A DNA stretch of 38,134 nucleotides, from positions 1 through 38,134 of the forward strand of contig JANSYI010000054.1 of assembly GCA_024742475.1 (NCBI GenBank). The letters run 5' to 3'. Every line of letters begins with the position of its first letter. Position 1 is the stretch's first letter. Origin of the DNA: a bacterium. GTDB taxonomy: Bacteria; Myxococcota_A; Polyangia; Nannocystales; Nannocystaceae. The notes below the pieces were generated by a model. The model was not told the DNA's origin. It made no database searches and was given only the letters and a program-made list of their open reading frames with translations. A program made the position numbers and the translations under genes. Below are positions 31,608 to 38,134 of the stretch, one piece after another.

Positions 31608-32404
31608 GCCACGACGACAACGTCTTTCCAGCGCTGCTGCGCTACTGGAGAGGAGCACGCGGCCTCAGCCAGCTCGACCTGGCAGGGGCGGCGGGCGTCT
31701 CGGCAAAACACGTCAGCTTTCTCGAGACTGGCCGCGCCAACCCCAGCCAAGAGATGGTCTTGCGCCTGGCCTCCACGATGGATCTGTCGCTGCGCGATCA
31801 GAACGCGATGCTCGTCGCGGCGGGATTCGCAGAGCTGTTCCGCGAGTCCGCGGATGCCTTCGACCCCGTGGTGCAGCGGGCGCTCGAGATGATGATGCGG
31901 CATCACGAGCCGTACCCGCTGCTGGTCTTCGACCGGCACTACGACATGGTCACGGCCAACGAGGCCACAGATCGCCTGCTCTCGACCATGCTGGGGGACA
32001 AGGCTCAGCTAGAGCGCAATACCTTGAAGATGCTGTTCGACCCCGCGCTGCTGCGCCCGTTCATCGTGGACTGGGAACGCATCGCGCGCGTGCTTCTGAG
32101 TCGGCTTCAGCGAGAGATCCTGCATCGTCGCCGTGACGCGGGGCTGTCGGCGCTGCTCAGCGCTCTGTGTGCGTTTCCCGGAGTCCCGGGCGACTGGCGC
32201 ACGCCCGACCTCGGTGCGCCCAGCCTCGCCTCACTCGACGTCACGTTCGAGTTCGGCGGCCAGCGTTTCGGCTTCCTCACCACGATGACGGTCTTTCAGG
32301 CGCCGCAGAACGTGGCGCTCGAAGAGCTGCACATCGAGAGCTACTTTCCGCTCGACGAGGCCACCGAGCAGCTGTGCCGCGCGCTGGCCCAAACGGCGCG
32401 GTAG
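31604..32404 (+). CDS. XRE-family regulator with MmyB-like ligand domain
   Basis: Predicted 266-residue DNA-binding regulator. Residues about 6-65 are an XRE helix-turn-helix: LLRYWRGARGLSQLDLAGAA, then GVSAKHVSFLETGRANPSQEM. The remaining 190 residues match the MmyB-like ligand-binding (MLTR) domain: HEPYPLLVFDRHYDMVTAN, then LKMLFDPALLRPFIVDWE, and a C-terminal part resembling LEELHIESYFPLDEATEQL. Known members sense small hydrophobic ligands and control a neighbouring enzyme gene. The GTG start overlaps the hydrolase stop (GTGA), so it is probably co-transcribed and autoregulated through the 30662 palindrome. It is followed after 22 bp by an independently promoted gene. Confidence 0.93.
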   Translation: MSHDDNVFPALLRYWRGARGLSQLDLAGAAGVSAKHVSFLETGRANPSQEMVLRLASTMDLSLRDQNAMLVAAGFAELFRESADAFDPVVQRALEMMMRHHEPYPLLVFDRHYDMVTANEATDRLLSTMLGDKAQLERNTLKMLFDPALLRPFIVDWERIARVLLSRLQREILHRRRDAGLSALLSALCAFPGVPGDWRTPDLGAPSLASLDVTFEFGGQRFGFLTTMTVFQAPQNVALEELHIESYFPLDEATEQLCRALAQTAR

Positions 32405-32413
32405 GGCGCCTGC

Positions 32414-32419
32414 TACACT
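32414..32419 (+). promoter_or_regulatory. extended -10 box for the 32427 gene (leaderless GTG)
   Basis: TG-C-TACACT-CCCGCGC-GTG, 7 bp gap; the same hexamer as at 12751. Confidence 0.55.
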
Positions 32420-32426
32420 CCCGCGC

Positions 32427-32837
32427 GTGGATCTCGACGCGATGCAGGCGCTCTTCCATGCCGTGGCCGAAGACGTCGAAGGTGGCGACGGCGCGTGGCA
32501 GTTCGATGTCGAGGGCGTTCGCGTCGCATGCCTCACCGACAGCCGATTCGATCGCATGCGCCTCATCGCCCCGATTGCCGACGCGTCCGAGCTCACCGAA
32601 GAGCAGCGAGACGCCTGCCTCGAGGCCAACTTTCACACGGCGCTCGATGCCCGCTATGCGACGAGCGACGGCGTTCTGTATGCGGCCTACCTCCACCCGC
32701 TGGGCTCGCTCACCGAAGAAGACCTGCACTCCGCGCTGGGGCAGGTCGTCAGCTTGGTGCTGACCTACGGCGACACCTACTCGGGCGGCACGCTCGTGTT
32801 TGGCGTGCCACCCGGCGGCGGTTCGGCGATGAACTAG
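32427..32837 (+). CDS. small YbjN/CesT-like protein
   Basis: Predicted 136-residue soluble protein. The layout (a short helix, then strands FDVEGVRVACLTDSRFDRMRLIAPI, a helix LTEEQRDACLEANFHTALDARYA, strands GVLYAAYLHP, and a last helix SALGQVVSLVLTYGDTYSGG) is that of the YbjN / type III chaperone (CesT-like) fold. I infer this from pattern, not from identity. YbjN-like proteins bind partner proteins and have no enzymatic motifs. The GTG start is supported by the TACACT box. It converges on the P-domain lipoprotein gene with 15 bp between stops. Confidence 0.65.
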   Translation: MDLDAMQALFHAVAEDVEGGDGAWQFDVEGVRVACLTDSRFDRMRLIAPIADASELTEEQRDACLEANFHTALDARYATSDGVLYAAYLHPLGSLTEEDLHSALGQVVSLVLTYGDTYSGGTLVFGVPPGGGSAMN

Positions 32838-32852
32838 AGCAGCTCGTGTCCT

Positions 32853-35039
32853 CTACTCGAGCGTGACGTAGAGGCACCACTCGTTGAGGACGCCGTTGTC
32901 GGGCCCGGCGTCGTCGGTGACCTGCAAGCTCCAGTCGCCCGTGACCGACATGCCGTCGAAGGTCGCCATCGAGCCTTGCGGGATCATGTTGCCCTCGATC
33001 GCGATGGGCTCGTCGCAGTTGGCGCCTGGCGTCGTGGTGCCTTCGTCGTTGAAGAACCCGTAGAGGTCGTCGGTGCTGCTGCACACGTCGAGCACCAGGT
33101 CGGTGCTGAGGCCGAGGTCGTCGGCGCTCAACACGATGTCGAGGTCGCCGGCCCAGGTGTGGGTGATGTCGACGAAGACGTCGACGTCGGCGATCGTACC
33201 CGCGTCGGGTACGTTGATCGTGTCGGTGGTGGTGGGGAACGCCCCGTCGATCACGGCGCCCGGGCTCGAGCACAGCGCGATGATGCCGTTGGCGCACTCG
33301 CCCGTGTCGTAGGTGCAGTCGGCTCCGCAGTCGAGCGAGCCGCCGTCGAAGCCGAGGTCTTGGCAGTTCATCGACCCCAGCGCGACGCCATCACACTCGT
33401 CCGCGCCCTCGACGGTTCCGTTGCCGCAGGTGTCGCAGCCGGACGCGTCGAAGTTGCAGCTGGCGTCGCACGCGAGCATGCCGCCGCCAAAGCCCTGTGA
33501 CGCGCACGACTGACCGTCGAGGTCGTCCGTGTCGCACGCCTCGCCGAACTCGATGTTGCCGTTGCCACACTCGGGCGAGGTGACGTTGAGATCGTAGGCG
33601 CCCTGTGCCGTGGACCAGCCGTCGACGACGACGGTGATCTCTTGGTCGGCCACGAGGTCGAGCACGATGCGCGACTGGCTGCCGATCGCCTGGTCGTTGC
33701 ACGCCAGCTCCGTACCGTCGCACGTCGCACCGTCGAACGCGTAGAGCACCGTGTCGAACGCGGAGCCCTCGGTATCGAAGATGTAGGTGCCGTCTTCAGG
33801 CGCGGTGAACGTGTAGGCGACGTCGGGCGCGTCGCCGAAGCTGCAGGATCCCGAGCTGCTGTCGACTTCGCCGACCGTGGTGCCTGACTCGGTGGTGGGA
33901 AGCGCTCCGAGGATTTCGAAGTCGGGGCACGCGTCGAGCTCGACGTTGAGGTTGTAGTTGCCCGACTCGAGGTCGGCCCCGTCGACCACGAAGATCACCT
34001 CCTCGCCCTCGGCGAGGGTGACGTTGATGCGCGAGGTCATGTCGCCCGCGTCGTCGTTGCACATCAGCTCGGTGCCGCCGCAGCCGTCGAGCGCATACAG
34101 GACGGTATCGAAGTCGGACCCGAGTGTGTCGACGGTGTAGATGCCTGCCTGCGGCGCGGTGAAGGTCCACTGGTCGTCGTTGCCCGTGGTGCCCCCGCAC
34201 GAGCCGAAGGTGGTGTTGTCGCCGTCGACGGTCGAGCCCATCTGCGTGACGGGGACGATGTCTCCCACTTCGCCGTCGGGGCAGGTGCCCTCGAAGAACG
34301 CCACCTCGAGATCGATGGCGCCGCCGACGAGAGAGAAGCCGTCGAGGACGACGGTGACCGTTTGGCCCATCGTGAGCGCCGCGGAGACGCGAGCGGCGGT
34401 GGTCGTGCCGTCGATGTCTTCGTTGCAGGCCAGCTCGGGCCCGCCGCAGGTGCCGTCGTAGACCGCGACGAGCGGGTCGACCACGCCATCGGGGCTGGTC
34501 GCGGTGAAGAAGTACGTTCCGTCCGCAGGTGCGGTGAGGGTGTACGAGACGTCGGGCGCACCGCCGCCCCCGCACGAGTTGGTGAACTCGCTGTCCTGGC
34601 CTGCAGTGGACGCGTTGAGCAGGTCGGGCGACATCACCTCGCCGTACGGGCATTCGGTGCCCATCATCGTGCCGGTCGACGACGACTCTTCGGCCCCGCT
34701 CGAGCTGGAGCTCGACGCGTCGGTGGGGTCGACCATGGTCGTGCTGCCGTCGGTGGGGTCGACCATGGTCGTGCTGGCCTCGGCGGAACCGCTGGAGGAG
34801 GACTCATCGACCGAGGCCGTCGAGCTCGACGTGCTCGAGGTGTCTTCGGTGCTCGAGGTCGACGTGGTCGAGGTCGCGGACGTGGGGTCCGTGCTGCCGG
34901 TCGAGGTCGAGTCGCCGGCCGACTCGTCGGAAGTCGTAGCCGTAGCGTCATCGCCACAGGCGGTTCCAAGCGCCAGCAAGGAGAGCAGACACAGGCGCCG
35001 TACGGAGGAGTCGGTGAGAGAGAGCGTTGGGTGGGCCAT
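32853..35039 (-). CDS. multidomain lipoprotein: PPC-like repeats, Cys repeats, P-domain
   Basis: Predicted 728-residue surface lipoprotein. MAHPTLSL starts the chosen frame (an ATG at 35087 is less likely), with GAGGA 7 bp upstream as a ribosome site. The lipobox LGTAC gives Cys28. A Ser/Thr/Glu stalk runs to about 115. Three PPC-like beta domains follow, each with a GTYxFxT strand and a TVVLDG or VFVVDG strand (for example DGTYFFTATSPDG, AGIYTVDTLGSDFDTVLYA, DGTYIFDTEGSAFDTVLYA). Next are two Myxococcus Cys repeats (CGNGNIEFGEACD; CGNGTVEGADECD). The C-terminus (about 590-728) is a proprotein-convertase-type P-domain (DVFVDITHTWAGDLDIVL; MSVTGDWSLQVTDDAGPDNG). No protease domain is present, so a binding role is likely. 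Confidence 0.9.
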   Translation of the reverse strand: MAHPTLSLTDSSVRRLCLLSLLALGTACGDDATATTSDESAGDSTSTGSTDPTSATSTTSTSSTEDTSSTSSSTASVDESSSSGSAEASTTMVDPTDGSTTMVDPTDASSSSSSGAEESSSTGTMMGTECPYGEVMSPDLLNASTAGQDSEFTNSCGGGGAPDVSYTLTAPADGTYFFTATSPDGVVDPLVAVYDGTCGGPELACNEDIDGTTTAARVSAALTMGQTVTVVLDGFSLVGGAIDLEVAFFEGTCPDGEVGDIVPVTQMGSTVDGDNTTFGSCGGTTGNDDQWTFTAPQAGIYTVDTLGSDFDTVLYALDGCGGTELMCNDDAGDMTSRINVTLAEGEEVIFVVDGADLESGNYNLNVELDACPDFEILGALPTTESGTTVGEVDSSSGSCSFGDAPDVAYTFTAPEDGTYIFDTEGSAFDTVLYAFDGATCDGTELACNDQAIGSQSRIVLDLVADQEITVVVDGWSTAQGAYDLNVTSPECGNGNIEFGEACDTDDLDGQSCASQGFGGGMLACDASCNFDASGCDTCGNGTVEGADECDGVALGSMNCQDLGFDGGSLDCGADCTYDTGECANGIIALCSSPGAVIDGAFPTTTDTINVPDAGTIADVDVFVDITHTWAGDLDIVLSADDLGLSTDLVLDVCSSTDDLYGFFNDEGTTTPGANCDEPIAIEGNMIPQGSMATFDGMSVTGDWSLQVTDDAGPDNGVLNEWCLYVTLE
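34718..34776 (-). repeat. 30-bp tandem duplication in the lipoprotein stalk
   Basis: Two 29-bp identical copies with a 30-bp period (34718-34746 and 34748-34776) encode STTMVDPTDG followed by STTMVDPTDA in the stalk of the P-domain lipoprotein. Exact identity suggests recent slippage. Confidence 0.9.
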
Positions 35040-35097
35040 GGTGGCGTCCTCGATCCGAGCGCGGTCGGATGACGCGAGCCTACCCAATGCGGCGCGT

Positions 35098-35907
35098 TCA
35101 TGCCTCGGGAAAACGCGTCGGCTTGTGGACCCGCAGCGCGTAGCTCAGCGGCAGAGTGCCCTCGAACCCGCGCCACTGATACTTGCCAGGTGCGACCTCG
35201 ACCGTGTCGGCGAAGCAGTCGTGCGGGGCGTAGTCGTACTCCTCGAACGCTTCGAGCACGAAGCCTCGGCCCAGGAGCGCCCCCAAGACATCGGCGAGCG
35301 GGTGATTCCAGCCGACCTCGGTCGTGGCCGGTTTTTCGTCCCCGCTGTAGCTCAGGCTGCTCTCCTCGGTGATCGGGCCGCGATTGAAGTAGCTGTACTC
35401 GAGCTTCGATCGATCGCTGCCATACATCCAGACGACGGGGTGGAACTCGGCGAGCACGAACACGCCGCCTGGGGCGAGGAAGTGGTCGAGGACGCCCGCC
35501 CAACGCTTCAGATCGGGGAGCCAGCCGATCGTACCCCACGACGTGTACACCACGTCGAACTGCCCCTCGAGGCGATCGGGGAGGCCGTACACGTCGCTGT
35601 GGACGAACGTGCCTTGCAGCGAGGCCAACCCGGCGAGCTCGTTGGCGCGCTCGATGGCCCGCGACGAGATGTCGGCACCCGTGACGATGGCACCGCGGCG
35701 CGCGAGCGTGAGGGTGTCCTGGCCGAAGTGACACTGCAGATGAAGGAGTCGTTTGCCGGCCAGCGGGGGGAGCATCGCCGTGTCGATCTCGGGGAAGCGC
35801 TCGCGGCCTTCGAGCCAGCCGGCCACGTCGTAGAAGTCGGACTCCCAGTGGGCGTCGACCATCGCGTCCCAGTGCTCACGATTCTTCTCGAGGTAGTCCG
35901 AAGCCAT
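35098..35907 (-). CDS. class I SAM-dependent methyltransferase
   Basis: Predicted 269-residue cytoplasmic enzyme. Rossmann-type methyltransferase core: motif I as LLHLQCHFGQDTLTLARRG (54-72), the acidic residue after beta2 in VTGADISSRAI, motif II region FVHSDVYGLPD and motif IV FDVVYTSWGTIGWL. The C-terminal half (HPVVWMYGSDRSKLEYSYF; EEYDYAPHDCFADTVEV) is the substrate region and gives no clue to the acceptor. N-terminal SDYLEKNREHWD is typical of small-molecule methyltransferases. The start is supported by TACGGT 7 bp before the ATG. It is divergent from the acyl-CoA ligase gene across only 41 bp, so the two may be co-regulated. Confidence 0.92.
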   Translation of the reverse strand: MASDYLEKNREHWDAMVDAHWESDFYDVAGWLEGRERFPEIDTAMLPPLAGKRLLHLQCHFGQDTLTLARRGAIVTGADISSRAIERANELAGLASLQGTFVHSDVYGLPDRLEGQFDVVYTSWGTIGWLPDLKRWAGVLDHFLAPGGVFVLAEFHPVVWMYGSDRSKLEYSYFNRGPITEESSLSYSGDEKPATTEVGWNHPLADVLGALLGRGFVLEAFEEYDYAPHDCFADTVEVAPGKYQWRGFEGTLPLSYALRVHKPTRFPEA

Positions 35908-35914
35908 GCGCGGG

Positions 35915-35920
35915 ACCGTA
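35915..35920 (-). promoter_or_regulatory. extended -10 box for the methyltransferase (leaderless)
   Basis: TG-C-TACGGT-CCCGCGC-ATG on the minus strand, 7 bp gap. Only 8 bp from the opposite-strand box at 35929. Confidence 0.55.
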
Positions 35921-35928
35921 GCAGCTGT

Positions 35929-35934
35929 TAGCCT
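35929..35934 (+). promoter_or_regulatory. -10 box for the acyl-CoA ligase (short leader)
   Basis: TAGCCT ends 14 bp before the ATG at 35949, within the 41-bp divergent gap. The two oppositely oriented boxes lie so close that RNA polymerases would compete. Confidence 0.35.
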
Positions 35935-35948
35935 CGCCCGGCCTCGCC

Positions 35949-37739
35949 ATGCGTCATCGCTTCGAATCCCTCGTCGACATGCAATCTCGGGTCTGCACGC
36001 TCTTCGCGGGCTCGAGGCTCTTCGGCGTGCAGTCGAGCGGGGCGTTCGCGTGGTCGACGTACGACGCCTTTGGGCACGACGTCGACGGCTTTCGCGGGGC
36101 GCTCACGGCACTGGGCGTGGGCCGGGGCGACCGGGTGGCGGTCGTCGGTGCAAACAGCGTGTCATGGGCCGTTGCTGCGTTCGCAACCTACGGGCTGGGG
36201 GCTGTCTACGTCCCTATCATGCCCAACCTGCCCCGGGGTGCGATCTCCTACGCGTTGCGTGACAGCGGAGCCAAGGTCGTCATCGTCGGAACGGTCGAGC
36301 TCGCCGAGTTGGTCCGCGGGGCCCGGGCCGAGCTGCCGGCCGTAGAGCACGTGCTGTGCATGGAAGCCTCGGGGCGGCCCGAGTCGTTCGCCGAGCACCT
36401 CGTCCGGGGCCACGACGTCGACGCACCGCGGGAGCGCGTACGTCCGGAGGACGCGGCGACGATCCTGTACACCTCGGGCACCACCGGCGCGCCCAAAGGG
36501 GTCGTGCTCAGTCACGGCAACATGATCTCCAACGTCAACGCCGTACACCAGGTCCACGACATCCGGCCCGACGACGTCAGCTGTGCGTTCCTTCCCTGGG
36601 CACACGCGTTCGGCCTGACCTGCGAGCTCTTCTGCATGATGAGCGCTGGGGCTTCCATCGGCTTGTGCGATGGCCTCGAGTCCCTCGATGGCGACCTTCA
36701 AGCCATACGCCCCACCGTCATGTTCGCCGTGCCGCAGATCTGGAACCGCATCCACGGGCGGCTGCAGAAGCGACTCGCCGGGGCGTCGTCGGCCAAGCGT
36801 GCCATGTTCGAGCGCGCCCTCGCGGTCGCGCGACGTCGACGTGAGGCCATCGCCAATGGCGAACGCAGCCTGCGGCTCGAGGCCGAGTATGCCCTGTACG
36901 CCAGCCTGCTGTTCGACGAGGTGCGCGAACACTTCGGCGGTCGGTTGCGCTACGCACTCTCGGGCGGCGCGGCGCTCTCGGGGCCGGTGGCGCAGCTGAT
37001 CGAGGACATCGGCATCGAGATGTACGAGGGCTATGGGCTGACCGAGACGTCTCCCATCGTGACCACCAACACCCCCGACGCCAAGCGCCTGGGCACCGTC
37101 GGGCGCTCCATCCCGGGTGTCGACGTCTTCATCTGCGACGAAGACGGGAGGGTCCTCGGCCCCGGGCACGAGGGGGAGGTCGTCGTCTCGGGGCCCAACG
37201 TGATGCTCGGCTATCACAACGACGATGAGGCCACGGACGCCGTCATCTTCGACCTCGACGGCCTGCGCGCCTTCCGAACCGGAGACCTCGGGCAGCTCTC
37301 GCCGGGCGGGTTTCTCACCCTCACCGGGCGACTCAAGGAGCAGTACAAGCTGGGCGATGGCACGCTCGTCGTCCCCACCCCGATTCAGCAGCGGCTCGAA
37401 CTCAGCCCGCTCATTCGCCGCGCTTCGGTGCACGGGGACAACCGAGACTACAGCGTCGCGCTGCTCGACCTCGACATGGACGCCCTGCGCTCGTGGGCCG
37501 CCGAGAGCGGGCTGACCGTCCAAGGCGACCTCCTCGACAACCCTGACGTGCGCGCCCGAATCGACGCCGCCATCGAGCTGTGCTTCGAAGGCTGGGACGG
37601 CCACCGCCCCACCCGATGGGCCGTCGTCCCCGGCGGCTTCTCCCTCGAAGCCGGCGAGGTCACCCCCAAGCAGTCACTGCGCCACCGCAAGATCAGCAAA
37701 ACCCACGCCGCCCTCATCCAAACCCTCTACGACACCTAA
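35949..37739 (+). CDS. long-chain fatty-acid-CoA ligase (AMP-binding)
   Basis: Predicted 596-residue adenylate-forming enzyme that activates fatty acids with ATP and CoA. Motifs: P-loop YTSGTTGAPKG (174-184), LPWAHAFGLTCEL (215-227), GYGLTETSP (361-369), FRTGDLG (442-448) and GRLKEQYKLGDG (460-471), the long-chain form of the A8 hinge. A conserved-type C-terminal segment, KQSLRHRKISKTH, has the probable catalytic Lys. The insertion around RLQKRLAGASSAKRAMFERA is typical of the long-chain (FadD15/FAA-like) group. Length is normal. It probably acts at the inner membrane face in lipid uptake or synthesis. Confidence 0.94.
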   Translation: MRHRFESLVDMQSRVCTLFAGSRLFGVQSSGAFAWSTYDAFGHDVDGFRGALTALGVGRGDRVAVVGANSVSWAVAAFATYGLGAVYVPIMPNLPRGAISYALRDSGAKVVIVGTVELAELVRGARAELPAVEHVLCMEASGRPESFAEHLVRGHDVDAPRERVRPEDAATILYTSGTTGAPKGVVLSHGNMISNVNAVHQVHDIRPDDVSCAFLPWAHAFGLTCELFCMMSAGASIGLCDGLESLDGDLQAIRPTVMFAVPQIWNRIHGRLQKRLAGASSAKRAMFERALAVARRRREAIANGERSLRLEAEYALYASLLFDEVREHFGGRLRYALSGGAALSGPVAQLIEDIGIEMYEGYGLTETSPIVTTNTPDAKRLGTVGRSIPGVDVFICDEDGRVLGPGHEGEVVVSGPNVMLGYHNDDEATDAVIFDLDGLRAFRTGDLGQLSPGGFLTLTGRLKEQYKLGDGTLVVPTPIQQRLELSPLIRRASVHGDNRDYSVALLDLDMDALRSWAAESGLTVQGDLLDNPDVRARIDAAIELCFEGWDGHRPTRWAVVPGGFSLEAGEVTPKQSLRHRKISKTHAALIQTLYDT

Positions 37740-37791
37740 CCCGCCCTGATCCCCGACCCAGGGTTATCTTGGCGTGTGCGGCGCCGCGGGC

Positions 37792-37832
37792 GGCCAAGTG
37801 GCCAGTGGCACTGGCCCACCGGTGGGCCAGTG
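37792..37832. repeat. nested palindromes, REP-like element
   Basis: The 8-mer GGCCAGTG occurs at 37800-37807, inverted (CACTGGCC) at 37809-37816 and again directly at 37825-37832; a near copy (GGCCAAGTG) lies at 37792-37800. The last two copies flank CACCGGTG and make a perfect 24-bp palindrome (37809-37832). A Y1-type transposase gene begins 170 bp downstream, the usual setting of REP sequences. It could also end transcription of the ligase gene, but there is no T-run. Apart from a GGTACG/CGTACC inverted repeat, nothing else is seen in the 264-bp gap. Confidence 0.6.
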
Positions 37833-38003
37833 ATTGGTCGGTGGTAGGGGATTGCGTTGAGATCACTCGGCTTCTTGGGGGACTCGTCGATGGTCAGGGC
37901 TTTGCTTTGGGTACGGGGTGGTGCGTACCAGGTTCCACGACGGGCTCGAGCGCTCGTGCGGCATCGCCTGCTTGGGCCCGATCGAGTGCGGCCGGAGGTT
38001 CTC

Positions 38004-38134
38004 GTGACCCGGCCGCGGATGGTGAAGCCTGGCGAGGTCGTGATGGGGACGCGCAAGTGCAGCGAGCGTCGGTTCTTCTTGCGGCCGGACTCGCTGACGG
38101 ACCAGCTCTTCATGTTCTGCCTTGCACGGGCGGC
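38004..38134 (+). CDS. REP-associated (Y1-type) transposase, N-terminus, partial
   Basis: Only the first 43 codons are in the window; the frame is open to the edge. GTG at 38004 has an excellent ribosome site (GGAGG, 37994-37998, 5 bp before it). The sequence VTRPRMVKPGEVVMGTRKCS followed by ERRFFLRPDSLTDQLFMFCL matches the start of the RAYT/Y1_Tnp transposase-like proteins of myxobacteria (a Pro-rich start, then TRxCSxRxFxLRP and a helix reaching CLARA). The catalytic HUH and Tyr residues lie beyond the window. Members cut single-stranded DNA at REP palindromes and are often domesticated single-copy genes. Confidence 0.7.
   Translation, partial: MTRPRMVKPGEVVMGTRKCSERRFFLRPDSLTDQLFMFCLARA

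Noticed and set aside
37736..38113. 125-codon open frame on the minus strand at the right edge
   Set aside because: It is Arg-rich, overlaps the palindromes and the transposase start, and has no ribosome site; the plus strand has a strong one with a recognisable product.
1..38134. tRNA, rRNA, riboswitch or classical phage/IS ends
   Set aside because: I found no cloverleaf, conserved rRNA or riboswitch segment, and no terminal inverted repeats flanking a transposase inside the window.

Overview
This is a GC-rich (about 70% by eye) bacterial chromosome window, densely packed on both strands. Three things point to a myxobacterium, most likely of the Nannocystis/Plesiocystis group (inference from gene style, no database search): many lipoproteins in which the lipidated cysteine is followed by a long Ser/Thr/Gly/Asp/Glu spacer; several Ser/Thr kinases and REC-histidine kinase hybrids; and Myxococcus-type cysteine-rich repeats. 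No tRNA, rRNA, CRISPR array or complete insertion sequence is visible.

Layout. 1-288: 3' end of an unknown gene. 336-6690: surface lipoprotein island with three von Willebrand A (vWA) lipoproteins, the decayed tail of a fourth, two Cys-rich lipoproteins and a large Ser-rich one. 6802-9593: M20 amidohydrolase, REC-histidine kinase and a small membrane protein. 9691-13266: DUF3102-like protein, a 680-residue alpha/beta-hydrolase lipoprotein, a small membrane protein and a C_GCAxxG_C_C-type redox protein. 13295-20557: Ser/Thr kinase, a 1600-residue SIR2-like/TPR protein and the tRNA t6A enzyme TsaC/Sua5. 20608-26262: two lipoproteins, a second REC-kinase, a response regulator, a peroxiredoxin-like gene with an in-frame TGA, and a small lipoprotein. 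26249-32837: metallo-beta-lactamase-fold protein, kinase-TPR protein, an alpha/beta-hydrolase with its probable MmyB-type regulator, and a small YbjN-like protein. 32853-37739: P-domain lipoprotein, methyltransferase, long-chain acyl-CoA ligase. 37740-38134: nested palindromes followed by the start of a REP-associated (Y1-type) transposase that runs off the edge.

Two observations stand out. (1) At 25242-25787 (minus strand) two open halves of one peroxiredoxin-like protein are joined by a single TGA exactly where the first cysteine of the CxxC redox motif belongs. Ten bases after the TGA is a perfect 6-bp stem with the loop AGGUC, the form of a bacterial SECIS element. This is very probably a selenoprotein that ordinary gene calling would split or truncate. 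(2) At least 13 genes have a TANNNT -10 box ending only 6-9 bp before the start codon, so their mRNAs should be leaderless or nearly so. The pattern also fixes several GTG/TTG starts.

Convergent gene pairs meet with almost no space or overlap by a few bases, so most 3' ends leave little room for terminators. Signalling is the main functional theme (two Ser/Thr kinases, two REC-histidine kinases, one response regulator, one XRE/MmyB regulator), together with export of lipid-anchored surface proteins.
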